Shown: piece by piece, positions 19,172 to 27,838 of the stretch
Layout: each line of letters begins with the position of its first letter
Numbering within the stretch: position 1 is the stretch's first letter
Assembly (NCBI RefSeq): GCF_000430005.1
Contig: NZ_AUCY01000019.1
Coordinates: forward strand, 21,113 to 85,112
Source: Desulfovibrio cuneatus DSM 11391
GTDB taxonomy: Bacteria > Desulfobacterota > Desulfovibrionia > Desulfovibrionales > Desulfovibrionaceae
Reading direction: 5' to 3'
Length of the DNA: 64,000 nucleotides
The notes under the pieces: generated by a model
What the model was told of the DNA's origin: nothing
The model's database searches: none
What the model saw: only the letters and a program-made list of their open reading frames with translations
Made by a program: the position numbers and the translations under genes

Positions 19172-19933
19172 TTAGACTTCTTTTTTTACAGACTTCTTCA
19201 TGGTCAAGCCGATGCCTTCAAACAGTTCAAAAATGGCAAAGCCGTACCACATGGTGTACACCACATAGAAAATAAGGAACCCGGCAACTAGCGGAATGTT
19301 GTCTGCCACGCGCAGGGCTTCAATGCCATAGAAGTTAAAGCTTGGCTCAATGGCGCGGGTAAGGGCAGCGCTCACGGCGTTTGCTTCTTGCACCATGTGT
19401 TGCTTTTGCAAGGGCTTAATCATGTTGTTGCCCAAGTTCCACCATGTACGCATAATGAACAGGCCTTTGTCCGCAGGCATTCCATAGCGTTCTGCCACTG
19501 TGGCAGAGTTATTTTCGAAGGTGGAGGCAGAGTCCTTAATAATGGAGAGCAGCAGGGTGTGCAGGTCGCCTTTCACTTGCAGGCCATTACCACTTTCCGT
19601 AACTTCCAGGCCAGCTGCTTTGACAAGCTGGGCGGCAAGTACTTTCATTTCACCCTGGTTTTCTTTGAAGGGAACAAGCACGTCAATGGCGCGGCCCTTA
19701 ATGGGCTGAATGCGAAAATTAACGCTGTTGCGGTCTTGTGCGGTGTTGTCAAAAAAGTTGGAAGACCCTTTTGCGAGTGTGTTGAACAGGTGGTCTGCAA
19801 AGACAAGGCCGTTGGTTTTTTGCCCAGGCTGGGAGCCGGGGAAAACTTCAAGGAAAAAGATGATGAATACGATTATGAAGGACCCCATGAGCAAAAGGCC
19901 ACGGGAAAATGCTGCTTTGTTGCGTATCAACAT
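19172..19933 (-). CDS. Unrecognised two-helix membrane protein paired with the TSUP exporter
   Basis: I do not recognise a named family. 253 residues from the ATG at 19933, which has GGAGG 9 nt upstream. One hydrophobic segment at residues 11-30 (GLLLMGSFIIVFIIFFLEVF) and one near 214-236 (PLVAGFLIFYVVYTMWYGFAIF) bracket a polar domain of about 180 residues that would lie outside the membrane on one side. The start is 5 nt from the stop of the TauE/SafE-type gene, so the pair is surely one operon and the protein may be an accessory or regulator of that exporter (inference). Confidence 0.6.
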   Translation of the reverse strand: MLIRNKAAFSRGLLLMGSFIIVFIIFFLEVFPGSQPGQKTNGLVFADHLFNTLAKGSSNFFDNTAQDRNSVNFRIQPIKGRAIDVLVPFKENQGEMKVLAAQLVKAAGLEVTESGNGLQVKGDLHTLLLSIIKDSASTFENNSATVAERYGMPADKGLFIMRTWWNLGNNMIKPLQKQHMVQEANAVSAALTRAIEPSFNFYGIEALRVADNIPLVAGFLIFYVVYTMWYGFAIFELFEGIGLTMKKSVKKEV

Positions 19934-19937
19934 GGAA

Positions 19938-21194
19938 TTAACCCTCCGCTCTGAGCTTTTTGATGTTGCCAAAAAACTTGCTCAGTACCCATACGCCAAA
20001 AAGAAGAACCACTACCCAGAAAATGATGTTCCCCACCGTATCAATGTAGTCCACGATGGTGCGGGGAATGTCTAACACTTCCAGTTCCACCATTTTCTTT
20101 GGCAGGGTGGCAGCGCGGTTAATAAAGCCAGCCAGAATGGTTATGGCGTAAAAGCCGCGAATGTGAATGCCTTTTACCACTTTTGTGGTGAGCGCGCCAA
20201 GCTGAATGCCCAGCAAGGAGCCAATGAGCATACCCATAGCCAGGGTGTAAAACACATAACCGTAAATGGCGTACTGGGAAATGGCTGCATACCCGGCGGT
20301 AAAGATAATTTGCAGAATGTCTGTGCCCACAGTGGTCATGGAAGACACGCCAAATACATACACAAACATGGGGAAGGTAATAAAGCCCCCGCCCACGCCC
20401 ATGATGGCAGCCAGCATACCCACCACAAAGCCACCAATGGCAATAATCCAGCCGGAAAGACGACGCCCGCCAGGCACAAGGTCCTGGTCAAAGGTAATCA
20501 TGGGAGGAATGTTGATGCTTTGCAGCTTGATGGAAAGGCCGGTGGAATCAACCGGGCCACCGTGGGCGTCGCCACCGGTGCTGCCACGGCTGGACTTGAT
20601 AAAGTCGAACAGGGCGTAAAAACCGAGAAAGCCAAGGAGCACGGCATAGATGGAACTGATGAAAAATTCGGAAAGCAGGGGGTCTGCCATGAACAGGGCC
20701 ATGTTTATCCAGCCGCCCAGCATAACGCCGCCGCCGGAACCCACCAAAAAGGCAAGGGCAAGGGGAACAGAAACGTTGCCCAGCTTTTTGTGCACAGTGG
20801 TGCCCATAATGGCTTTGGCAAATATGTGGAACAAGTCTGTGCCCACAGCCAGAATGCCTTTAATGCCTGCGGCCATAAGGGCAGGGGTAATAATAAAGCC
20901 GCCCCCAGCACCGATGCAGCCTGTAATAAGGCCAGCAATACACCCAATAAGAATGGATACCAAAAAGATTTCAATGGAATAAAACGCCGGGGCAAACGCC
21001 TGCTTGCCGCCCAGCATTTCATGCCCACCAGCCGCCAGCGCAATGCTGATCAGCACAATGGGCAGGGTAAGCAGCCCCAGAACCATCAGGCGCTTGCGGC
21101 TTTTGATGATGCTCATGGAAACTTCATAGTCCCACTTGGCATGCGCTATACTTGCCGCTTTGAGAAATTCATACACTTGCCGTGCTGTGTTCAT
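19938..21194 (-). CDS. TauE/SafE (TSUP) family exporter
   Basis: Membrane transporter of the family that exports sulfite and small organosulfonates; 418 residues, longer than the minimal 250 or so. The two repeated family motifs are visible: GLITGCIGAGGGFIITPALM in the first half and MLAAIMGVGGGFITFPMFV in the second. About eight to ten hydrophobic segments; a hydrophilic linker near residues 208-255 (SSRGSTGGDAHGGPVDSTG) joins the halves and there is an N-terminal cytoplasmic extension of about 35 residues. In a sulfur-metabolising bacterium a sulfite or sulfonate role is plausible but not shown. Confidence 0.85.
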   Translation of the reverse strand: MNTARQVYEFLKAASIAHAKWDYEVSMSIIKSRKRLMVLGLLTLPIVLISIALAAGGHEMLGGKQAFAPAFYSIEIFLVSILIGCIAGLITGCIGAGGGFIITPALMAAGIKGILAVGTDLFHIFAKAIMGTTVHKKLGNVSVPLALAFLVGSGGGVMLGGWINMALFMADPLLSEFFISSIYAVLLGFLGFYALFDFIKSSRGSTGGDAHGGPVDSTGLSIKLQSINIPPMITFDQDLVPGGRRLSGWIIAIGGFVVGMLAAIMGVGGGFITFPMFVYVFGVSSMTTVGTDILQIIFTAGYAAISQYAIYGYVFYTLAMGMLIGSLLGIQLGALTTKVVKGIHIRGFYAITILAGFINRAATLPKKMVELEVLDIPRTIVDYIDTVGNIIFWVVVLLFGVWVLSKFFGNIKKLRAEG

Positions 21195-21519
21195 ATCTTC
21201 CTCCCGTATACGTTATGTGGTGCGTATTCACCAGCCAGCCATGCAACCATTACACCAGAAAACGCTGTTGAATCAGTTGTATTCTAGTAAGCAAAAAACG
21301 AGCCATGAAAATTGGTAGAGAAGCCCTAGGGCCGCAATAGAATAAAATGAGGCGATAAGAAATATGCGTGCCTCAGGTGTCAGCTTTTTTTACAGTTGGA
21401 AAGTTTCCTGTCGCAATGGCGGAAATAAGCATGGCGGCAGGAGCAGGGGGGGCACATAAAAAAAAGACAACAACGTATCGCTACGTTGTTGTCTTTTTTG
21501 CACCGTAAGTGCAGGAAAG
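21195..21519. other. Gap between rpsT and the TSUP gene
   Basis: No gene supported. It contains the rpsT terminator at its left part and, presumably, the promoter of the TSUP operon near 21200-21300. No other strong structure seen. Confidence 0.4.
21457..21499 (-). terminator. Rho-independent terminator of rpsT
   Basis: Thirteen-bp stem AGACAACAACGTA/TACGTTGTTGTCT with a TCGC loop flanked by A and T runs, working on the minus strand after rpsT and possibly in both directions. Confidence 0.9.
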
Positions 21520-21792
21520 CTATTGCGCTTTGGCGGCTGCGTTTGCAGCTTTTGCCAAACGTGAAATTTTGCGTGCAGCCGTTTTCCAGTGCAGAACGCC
21601 CTTGGAAGCGGATTTATCAATAGCAATGGTTGCTTTTTTCAAAGCAACTTCAATGTTTTCCGGATTGTTTTCCAGAATTGCAGTACGCATTTCTTTCACA
21701 ACGTTTTTTACACGGGTGCGAACGGCGCGGTTGCGGTCAGCCTTCTTCAGGCTCTGTTTGTGACGTTTAATGGCGGACTTGTGGTTAGCCAA
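21520..21792 (-). CDS. rpsT: 30S ribosomal protein S20
   Basis: 90-residue basic ribosomal protein. N-terminus [20 protein letters not shown] is characteristic, followed by [15 protein letters not shown] and the C-terminal [19 protein letters not shown]. Single-gene transcription unit with its own terminator. Confidence 0.97.
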   Translation of the reverse strand: MANHKSAIKRHKQSLKKADRNRAVRTRVKNVVKEMRTAILENNPENIEVALKKATIAIDKSASKGVLHWKTAARKISRLAKAANAAAKAQ

Positions 21793-22174
21793 GGGAATCC
21801 TCCGGTGCTTGCTCTAGAGCGGGTTACTCGTACAATCTCTCTGATGAGAGTTCTGTGTAAATACATGGCGCTTTCACAGCATTAGCCATGTCTGTGTCAA
21901 AAACAGTATTACGCGCCGAGCCTGCCGCTGCATGCCTGTTGCGTGCAGCATTAGTCAGGTCAAGGCGTTTTCTTAAACGCTAACGGAGAATGTGTCAATA
22001 GGAGACCATTGCAAAACTGCCTTTTGCGTACTTTTATTCGTGCTTTTCGGCGTGTTTTTTCTGTGCGATGCTGACAAAGATATACCTGAAAATACACAAA
22101 AGAGAAAGCATGAATGAATGCTGCAATTGAACTTTTGGCCCTGTTACGTGGCACGCGTGTTTGCGCGTATGCTT
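21793..22174. other. Gap upstream of rpsT with a family-2 repeat end
   Basis: No gene supported. From about 22002 the sequence GAGACCATTGCAAAAC and the downstream TTTTATTCGTGCTTTTC match, in reverse orientation, the right end of the family-2 repeat. The rpsT promoter should lie around 21830-21900. Confidence 0.4.
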
Positions 22175-23398
22175 CTAGCGGGTTGCCACAGGGGTTGTGT
22201 TTTGCAAGTAGTTATAATAGTGGCGCAGCACTTTATCCACATACAGGCGCGATTCTGCAGTGGGCATACGGCCTGTGAGGGCTTCGTACACAGCGTCTGA
22301 GGAAAGGCTGTTGATTTTTGCGGTGGCCACATCTTTTTCCTGGTCGAATACCCGGTGGACTGCCCCAGGGCCGCCGTTATAGGCAGCGATAACACATAAC
22401 TGACGGGAAACAGGGTTGACGATGCGGCCAAAGTGAAAGCGGTCCAAAAGGTACAGGTAGGTTGCCCCATAGCGAATGTTGCTTTCAGGGTTTAACAGTG
22501 TTTGGGCGTTGGGTATGGCCCGTGTACCTGTAAGGTAGTTGTGGGCTTCTTCCCCGGCAGTTTCCGGTACCACCTGCATAAGGCCCATGGCGTTGCTTGT
22601 GCTAAGGGCAGAAGGGGAAAAGTTACTTTCCGTGTGCATAATGGCAAGAATAAGGGCAGGGGAAAGGCGGTACTTTGTGGCATAGACCTCAATCAACCGT
22701 TCATAGGGCTTGTGGCTGCCCATGGCCAGGGGGGCAGAACCTGGGCGTATTTTACCCATAAGGCGGGCCACGCCTTCAGCAAAGGGGTTTTGGCTGCGTG
22801 GGCATTCCAGCACGGTGTTGTCTGCATACACATCTACTGCATTATTCCAGCGCAGAGGTGTGTTTGTTTCATCCACCGCTTCACCATACAACAAGGGTAT
22901 TGTTTCCTGGTCTGGTTCATAGGAAGAAAACATGTCGGTGTGCAAATCAAGCGTACTGCCCGCCTGCGTGGCATACGCTGTGGCCCGCAGCCGCTCCAGG
23001 GGCATTTTACCTTCTTGGGTAATAAGGGCAACCTGCCCTTGGGAAAACTGGATAATGCCTTCTTCTGCCTGTTGTTGGACTGGGGCTTGCAAGGCCGCAG
23101 TGGAAGCTGTGGTGAACAGCCCAAAATGACTTGCCGGGGAAACGGGCTGGCCTAATTCCGGCTGTGGTGCCACTGGCCTGTACTGGGCAGGGGTGCGTGT
23201 TGCTTTGGCATGAACGGCTACAGCCGCAGGAGCAACAGGCGGTGTTTCTGTGATAAAATGGAGTGCGGCTATAAAAAACAATGGCAGCGCAGCCAGGGGC
23301 ACAGCATAACGGCACAGACGGCGCATAAGGAGCGCGTCAAAATAACGGCATGTGTGCTTTTGTGTGGTGTGTGTCGGTTTGGTACTGTCTTGGTTCAT
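22175..23398 (-). CDS. Membrane-anchored lytic transglycosylase (SLT domain)
   Basis: Cleaves peptidoglycan glycan strands. 407 residues. A single N-terminal hydrophobic segment (YAVPLAALPLFFIAALHF) anchors it; a long linker follows; the C-terminal 160 residues are an SLT domain with the catalytic Glu in LAIMHTESNFSPSALS, then AMGLMQVVPETAG, NIRYGATYLYLL and VIAAYNGGPGAVHRVF. The domain resembles MltC-type enzymes. An ATG at 23410 is equally in frame; neither start has a strong ribosome site. Confidence 0.88.
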   Translation of the reverse strand: MNQDSTKPTHTTQKHTCRYFDALLMRRLCRYAVPLAALPLFFIAALHFITETPPVAPAAVAVHAKATRTPAQYRPVAPQPELGQPVSPASHFGLFTTASTAALQAPVQQQAEEGIIQFSQGQVALITQEGKMPLERLRATAYATQAGSTLDLHTDMFSSYEPDQETIPLLYGEAVDETNTPLRWNNAVDVYADNTVLECPRSQNPFAEGVARLMGKIRPGSAPLAMGSHKPYERLIEVYATKYRLSPALILAIMHTESNFSPSALSTSNAMGLMQVVPETAGEEAHNYLTGTRAIPNAQTLLNPESNIRYGATYLYLLDRFHFGRIVNPVSRQLCVIAAYNGGPGAVHRVFDQEKDVATAKINSLSSDAVYEALTGRMPTAESRLYVDKVLRHYYNYLQNTTPVATR

Positions 23399-23627
23399 GT
23401 TTCTATCCATTGAATGAAAAAACTACAGTGCTGTAATTATTATGCAATGAATGTGCCATGAATGTGGGGAAGCGTTGCTCTATGCAAGTAAATAAAAGAA
23501 AATTTCAGCGCAATATTTTTGTAGTGTAATCTTATGGTGGGTGCTTGTAAGGAGGTGTACCCAAACGCAGGCTAGATGCCGTGTTGCAATGATCGTGTTC
23601 TTATAGCGCAGCTTGGCGGAAAAACAA

Positions 23628-23656
23628 AAAAAGGAGCCGCATATGCGACTCCTTTA
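23628..23656 (-). terminator. Terminator of the tRNA-Arg pair
   Basis: Stem AAAGGAG-CGCAT with its complement, one mismatch, followed on the minus strand by seven T. It lies 6 nt downstream of the second tRNA. Confidence 0.8.
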
Positions 23657-23661
23657 AAAAA

Positions 23662-23738
23662 TGGTGCGCCAGGAAGGATTCGAACCTCCGACCTACAGGT
23701 TCGTAGCCTGTTGCTCTATCCAGCTGGGCTACTGGCGC
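23662..23738 (-). tRNA. tRNA-Arg (anticodon ACG), copy 2
   Basis: 77 nt including an encoded CCA. Acceptor stem GCGCCAG/CTGGCGC, D-arm AGCCCAGCTGGAT, anticodon loop CTACGAA giving ACG (inosine at the wobble), T-arm with GGTTCGAATCC. Identical to the upstream copy. Confidence 0.97.
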
Positions 23739-23777
23739 GTGGTGGAGCAGTGAACTGCTCGTGTTCTCGAAAAAAAA

Positions 23778-23854
23778 TGGTGCGCCAGGAAGGATTCGAA
23801 CCTCCGACCTACAGGTTCGTAGCCTGTTGCTCTATCCAGCTGGGCTACTGGCGC
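23778..23854 (-). tRNA. tRNA-Arg (anticodon ACG), copy 1
   Basis: Base-for-base identical to the copy 39 nt downstream, same acceptor, anticodon and T-arm features, CCA encoded. First gene of the pair. Confidence 0.97.
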
Positions 23855-23870
23855 GTAATCGAGAGATTGT

Positions 23871-23899
23871 CTTTTACGTAGAAACGCCCTTGGCGTCAA
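23871..23899 (-). promoter_or_regulatory. Candidate sigma-70 promoter of the tRNA-Arg pair
   Basis: On the minus strand TTGACG and TAAAAG are spaced 17 nt apart, ending 17 nt before the first tRNA, which is a good stable-RNA promoter geometry. Confidence 0.55.
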
Positions 23900-23918
23900 G
23901 CAATTTTCGCAAAAAAAA

Positions 23919-23960
23919 GTAAAAAAAGAAAACCCCTTGGGCGGCAATGCGCTCAAGGGG
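23919..23960 (-). terminator. Rho-independent terminator of glpX
   Basis: Stem CCCCTTG/CAAGGGG with a 14-nt loop; on the minus strand followed by TTTTCTTTTTTT. Confidence 0.85.
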
Positions 23961-23970
23961 GTATCCGAGG

Positions 23971-24972
23971 CTAGTCGTAATCTACGGCGCTGATTTTCAT
24001 CAGCTTGTCCCAATTCAGGTGGCTTTCCACATAGCGAATGGTGCCGGTTTTTGCCCGAATGATAATGGATGAAGTCACCGCACCCAGGCCTGTATACTTT
24101 ACCCCAGGCAGGAATGTGCCGCCGGAAATGCCTGTGGCAGCGAAAAATACTTCATCTGTTTTCACAAGGTCGTTAACGGTAAGGGTGGAGCGAATGTCTA
24201 TGCCAGCATTTACCAGGGCTTCTTTTTCCACATAGCTTTGGGGGTCTAAGCGGGCAAAAATTTGCCCCCCCATGCCCTTGATGGCACAGGCTGCCAGCAC
24301 GCCTTCCGGGGTGCCGCCGGTACCAATCATCACGTCCACTTCAGAACGCGGGTCTACAGCCATAAGGGCGCCGGAAACGTCGCCATCAGTGTGTAGCTGA
24401 ATGCGTGCCCCCACCTGGCGGATGGTTTGAATCAGTTTTTGGTGGCGGGGTTTGTCCAGCACAAACACCACAAGGTCGTCCACGTCTTTACCCAGAGATT
24501 TTGCCACCTTTTTCAGGGTGTCGTCCACGGGGGCGTCAAGGTCCACCACGTTTTGGGCGGCAGCAGGCACCACCAGCTTTTGCATGTAAAAGCTGGGGCC
24601 GGGGTTAAACATGGCCCCTGCCGGGGCAGCACCCACCACGCTAATGGCGTTGGGCCGGCCAAAGGCCAGCAGGTTTGTGCCTTCCACAGGGTCTACAGCA
24701 ATGTCCAGGGCATGGCCATTGCCTGTGCCCACTCGTTCACCATTATACAGCATGGGGGCTTCATCTTTTTCCCCTTCGCCAATAATAATGGTGCCATTGA
24801 TATTTAAGGAAGCAAAGCTCAGGCGCATGGCGTCAACTGCGGCCTGGTCCCCCTGTTCCTTGTCGCCCCGGCCAAGCCAGCGGGCTGAAGAAAGGGCCGC
24901 AGCTTCTGTTACGCGAACAAGGTCCAAGGCCAAATTGCTGGTGGGGGTTTCTTTCGTTGCTTGGGTGGGCAC
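23971..24972 (-). CDS. glpX: Fructose-1,6-bisphosphatase class II
   Basis: Gluconeogenic phosphatase of the GlpX family. 333 residues from a GTG at 24972, chosen because AGGAGG lies at correct spacing; an ATG at 25050 would add an atypical leader. Motifs: LVRVTEAAALSSARWLGRGD at the N-terminus, GEGEKDEAPMLYNGE (metal ligands), DIAVDPVEGTNLLAFG and DVMIGTGGTPEGVLAACA. Stands alone. Confidence 0.95.
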   Translation of the reverse strand: MPTQATKETPTSNLALDLVRVTEAAALSSARWLGRGDKEQGDQAAVDAMRLSFASLNINGTIIIGEGEKDEAPMLYNGERVGTGNGHALDIAVDPVEGTNLLAFGRPNAISVVGAAPAGAMFNPGPSFYMQKLVVPAAAQNVVDLDAPVDDTLKKVAKSLGKDVDDLVVFVLDKPRHQKLIQTIRQVGARIQLHTDGDVSGALMAVDPRSEVDVMIGTGGTPEGVLAACAIKGMGGQIFARLDPQSYVEKEALVNAGIDIRSTLTVNDLVKTDEVFFAATGISGGTFLPGVKYTGLGAVTSSIIIRAKTGTIRYVESHLNWDKLMKISAVDYD

Positions 24973-25055
24973 GGTGGTTCCTCCTGAAGTGGGTAGTCGG
25001 CTATGCGCCAAAACGCAGGCAGGTGCTGCGCAGCATGTCATTATGGGCATGAGGG

Positions 25056-25077
25056 CAATAAATCAGCGTTTCCTTAA
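25056..25077. repeat. Family-1 repeat end upstream of glpX
   Basis: The minus strand reads TTAAGGAAACGCTGATTTATT, that is the usual TAA-GGAAACGCTG junction, but no open gene ends here. It may mark the remains of a lost gene or an end of a decayed copy next to copy A. Confidence 0.45.
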
Positions 25078-25100
25078 GAATGACTAATTCACTGGCATTT

Positions 25101-25227
25101 GTGAAACGCTCAGTTATTTTGTTTGGCAAGGCACGAGCTTTTTTGAAGCAGGAGTGGACTCTTCCGTCCTCGACTGTTTCAAAAAAAGCGAAGTAACGTA
25201 GTCAAACGGAATAAATCAGCGTTTCAC
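25101..25227. repeat. Family-1 MITE-like element, copy A
   Basis: 127 bp with terminal inverted repeats: perfect 10-bp GTGAAACGCT/AGCGTTTCAC, extending imperfectly to GTTTGGC and CAAACGG. The core folds as a long hairpin with TTTTTTGAA...TTTCAAAAAAA and the tip GGACTCTTCCGTCC. Copies B and D share this layout; no coding capacity. Confidence 0.7.
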
Positions 25228-25270
25228 CAGTTTTAACGCCTCACTAGGGCGGGGGCAAGCAGAAAAACAG

Positions 25271-26248
25271 CTATTCTTTCTGTTCTTTTTCAGGAAACAG
25301 GTATGAACCAAGAATACCCGCACCCAGCAGCCCGAACACAATAATAAGGTTCATTGCCGGGGAAATGTGGAAGGAAAGGAACACTCCGGCAAGCATTTTC
25401 AGTCCGATGAAGGCCAAAATGGCAATAACCGCCAATTCCAGGTGGCACAGAAAGCGGTTGGCGGCAGCCAGTAAAAAGTACAGGGAACGCAGGCCAAGAA
25501 TAGCAAAAATGTTGGAAGTAAACACAAGGAAGGTCTGGGTTGCCAGGTCAATGGGTTCAGGCAGGCCTGCAAAAATGGAAAAAATGGCGGGTACGCTGTC
25601 AAAGGCAAACATAACGTCAGCCACTTCAATGGTCATCAGGCACACCAGCAGTGGGGTGGCAGCCAGTTTGGCATTGTAGCGGGTAAAAAAGCGCTGGCCG
25701 TCCAAATGGGGGGCAATGGGAATGATGCGGCCCAGCAGGCGCACAGACCAGTGGTGGGTATAGTCTTCCGTGTGGTGTCCTGGGCCTTTGCTGCTTTGCC
25801 ACATTTTCCAGGCAGTCCACAGCACAAAAATACCAAACACGGTAAGGGCCCAGTTGCCAAACAAGGCAATGGCGGCGCTGCCCAGGGAAACAAACAGCAG
25901 GCGCATGATAATGGCGCCAAGAATACCGTAATACAGCACCCGGTGTTGCAGTTCATCTTTAATGGAAAAAGAGGAGAATATGGCAATGAATACGAAAAGA
26001 TTGTCCACGGAAAGGCTTTTTTCAAGAAAATAGCCGGTAAGGAACAGCATGCCCTGGGCGCTGCCGTGGCTTACCCACACATAGCCCGCAAAACACAGGG
26101 AAAGAATGATCCAGAAAAATGACCACAGGGTGGCGTCGCGCATGGAAACAGCTTTGTTCTGCTTGTGTGAAAACAGGTCAAGCAGTAAAGCGGCAAACAC
26201 CATAAGAGAAAAAAGGGCAAGACTACCCAAAGAATATTGGCCGAGCAT
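25271..26248 (-). CDS. TerC family membrane protein
   Basis: Polytopic inner-membrane protein of 325 residues in the TerC/Alx family, linked to tellurite resistance, pH response and manganese or metal handling for exoproteins. About nine hydrophobic segments. Family motifs: FLTGYFLEKSLSVDNLFVF with the conserved acidic residues and, in the second half, VEVADVMFAFDSVPAIFSI. Encoded alone, preceded by a structured leader. Confidence 0.88.
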   Translation of the reverse strand: MLGQYSLGSLALFSLMVFAALLLDLFSHKQNKAVSMRDATLWSFFWIILSLCFAGYVWVSHGSAQGMLFLTGYFLEKSLSVDNLFVFIAIFSSFSIKDELQHRVLYYGILGAIIMRLLFVSLGSAAIALFGNWALTVFGIFVLWTAWKMWQSSKGPGHHTEDYTHHWSVRLLGRIIPIAPHLDGQRFFTRYNAKLAATPLLVCLMTIEVADVMFAFDSVPAIFSIFAGLPEPIDLATQTFLVFTSNIFAILGLRSLYFLLAAANRFLCHLELAVIAILAFIGLKMLAGVFLSFHISPAMNLIIVFGLLGAGILGSYLFPEKEQKE

Positions 26249-26276
26249 ACGGCTCCTCTGACGTGGAGTCGGTTAT

Positions 26277-26380
26277 GCCGGAAAATTCCGGCAGCCTGCC
26301 AGATAATGCGCTGGCAGACGGAGTGAATACGGTTTCCGGCAACACAAGGAATTTCACGCTGAAATTGCCCATGTTGCCGG
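26277..26380 (-). promoter_or_regulatory. Structured leader upstream of terC
   Basis: Three hairpins occupy the DNA just ahead of terC: 26277-26292 (GCCGG/CCGGC), 26296-26317 (CTGCCAG/CTGGCAG) and 26336-26380 (CCGGCAACA/TGTTGCCGG with an inner ATTTCA/TGAAAT stem). TerC genes are often under the manganese-sensing yybP-ykoY riboswitch, but its conserved purine-rich core is not recognisable here. Confidence 0.4.
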
Positions 26381-26484
26381 ATTGAATGAAAAACAATGCA
26401 CTGTGTCTATTGCTGTGTGTGCAGAGGGAATACACACCCAAGGAATGCGCCGCGTGCGTGGCCCAAGGTATGCCACTGCCAGGG

Positions 26485-27363
26485 TTACAGCAGCCCTGCT
26501 TCCTTCAGTGTTGCCAGTAACTTCTGATTATTTTCCTGGCTAAGGGGCACAAGGGGCAGGCGCAGTTCTGGCTCCATTTTGCCCATGGCTGCCAGGGCCA
26601 GCTTTACAGGAATGGGGTTGGTTTCCAGGAAGCAGGCCCGGCACAAGGGTTGCATCTGGTAATGCAGTTTCCTGGCTTTTGCGTAGTCGCCTTGCAGGGC
26701 AAAGTGGCACAACTGGGAAAATGCCTTGGGTACTAGGTTGGAAACAACAGAAATAACCCCCCTCCCGCCCACTGCAATGGTGGGGAGTACGGTAAAGTCA
26801 TCGCCGGAAAGTAAAAGGAACTTGTCATCGCACAGTTCCAGTATGGCAGAAATTTGGGTAAGGTCTGCGGTGGCTTCTTTTGCGCCAATCACTTCGGGAA
26901 TTTCTTTATACAAGCGGGCCATGGTGGCTGGCTGCACGTTTACCCCTGTACGCCCAGGTACGTTATATACTACCATGGGCATGGAAACTTCTTTGGCAAT
27001 AGCCTTGAAGTGGGCCACCAGGCCTTCCTGGGTGGGTTTGTTATAATAGGGGGTAATGAGCAGGGCGGCGTCGGCCCCGGCCTTTTTGGCAAAGGCTGCC
27101 AGGTGAATGCTTTCAGCGGTGGAGTTTGACCCAGCTCCTGCAATGACAGGCACCCGTTTTTTGACCTGGTCTATGCAAATGGCAATAACCTTTTCATGCT
27201 CTGCCGGGGAAAGTGTGGCAGATTCACCCGTGGTGCCGCAGGGCACAACGCCATTAATACCTTGTTCAATTTGCCATTCAATAAACGCACGGTACCTTTC
27301 TTCATCAACTTGTCCGTTGGAGAAAGGGGTGACAAGGGCGGTAAAAGCGCCAATTAGTTGCAT
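26485..27363 (-). CDS. dapA: 4-hydroxy-tetrahydrodipicolinate synthase
   Basis: Condenses pyruvate with aspartate semialdehyde in lysine and diaminopimelate synthesis. 292 residues from the ATG at 27363 preceded by GAGGAG. Catalytic residues are visible: Schiff-base Lys162 in VIGAKEATAD, Tyr133 in VVYNVPGRTGVN, and the GTTGESATLS substrate loop. Stands alone; a family-2 repeat lies just upstream. Confidence 0.95.
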   Translation of the reverse strand: MQLIGAFTALVTPFSNGQVDEERYRAFIEWQIEQGINGVVPCGTTGESATLSPAEHEKVIAICIDQVKKRVPVIAGAGSNSTAESIHLAAFAKKAGADAALLITPYYNKPTQEGLVAHFKAIAKEVSMPMVVYNVPGRTGVNVQPATMARLYKEIPEVIGAKEATADLTQISAILELCDDKFLLLSGDDFTVLPTIAVGGRGVISVVSNLVPKAFSQLCHFALQGDYAKARKLHYQMQPLCRACFLETNPIPVKLALAAMGKMEPELRLPLVPLSQENNQKLLATLKEAGLL

Positions 27364-27402
27364 GGGGGTCTCCTCTGTCACGGTCTAAGAAGTAATTTCA
27401 AT

Positions 27403-27585
27403 AAGACTATTGCAAAATAGTGTTACTGCGGTTTCCTAAAGGGAAGTCGCCTTAAAAAGCACGAACAAGGAAAAAGCATTTTTCCTGTAACGTAAGTGCG
27501 TTTTGTGGCATAGCCATGTTTCGTTCTGCGTATACAAAGCGGAACATGACGGAAAAGCACGTAAAAAAAGTGTTGCAATGGTCTT
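27403..27585. repeat. Family-2 palindromic repeat, copy b
   Basis: About 183 bp between dapA and the XdhC gene. Left end AAGACTATTGCAAAA, right end TTGCAATGGTCTT; the core has a hairpin from CATGTTTCG to CGGAACATG followed by GGAAAAGCACG. No coding capacity. This fills much of the 475-nt gap 27364-27838; the rest shows only an isolated family-1 end at 27761-27776 (AACTGAGCGTTTCCC). Confidence 0.6.
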
Positions 27586-27838
27586 TCATGTGTTCTGGCA
27601 CGCTCTGCCGGGAACGTCAACTACTTCTTGAAGGTTGGTGTTTGCGCTTTCTCCTGCTATGGGCTGTGCTTATAATATTAGGGCAATAGGCACCAAATGT
27701 TTTCCGAAACGTGCAGCTTGCGAAGGTGCTGTAATGTGGTTTATGTTTCTTCCTCCTTACAACTGAGCGTTTCCCAGATGTCATTCAATCAGTGATTTTC
27801 TAGAGCAAAAACCGGGCTAGGGATTAAAGGAATAGAGT

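Noticed and set aside
27591..27838. TATAAT-like box upstream of the XdhC-family gene
   Set aside because: No -35 element at acceptable spacing, so not listed as a promoter.
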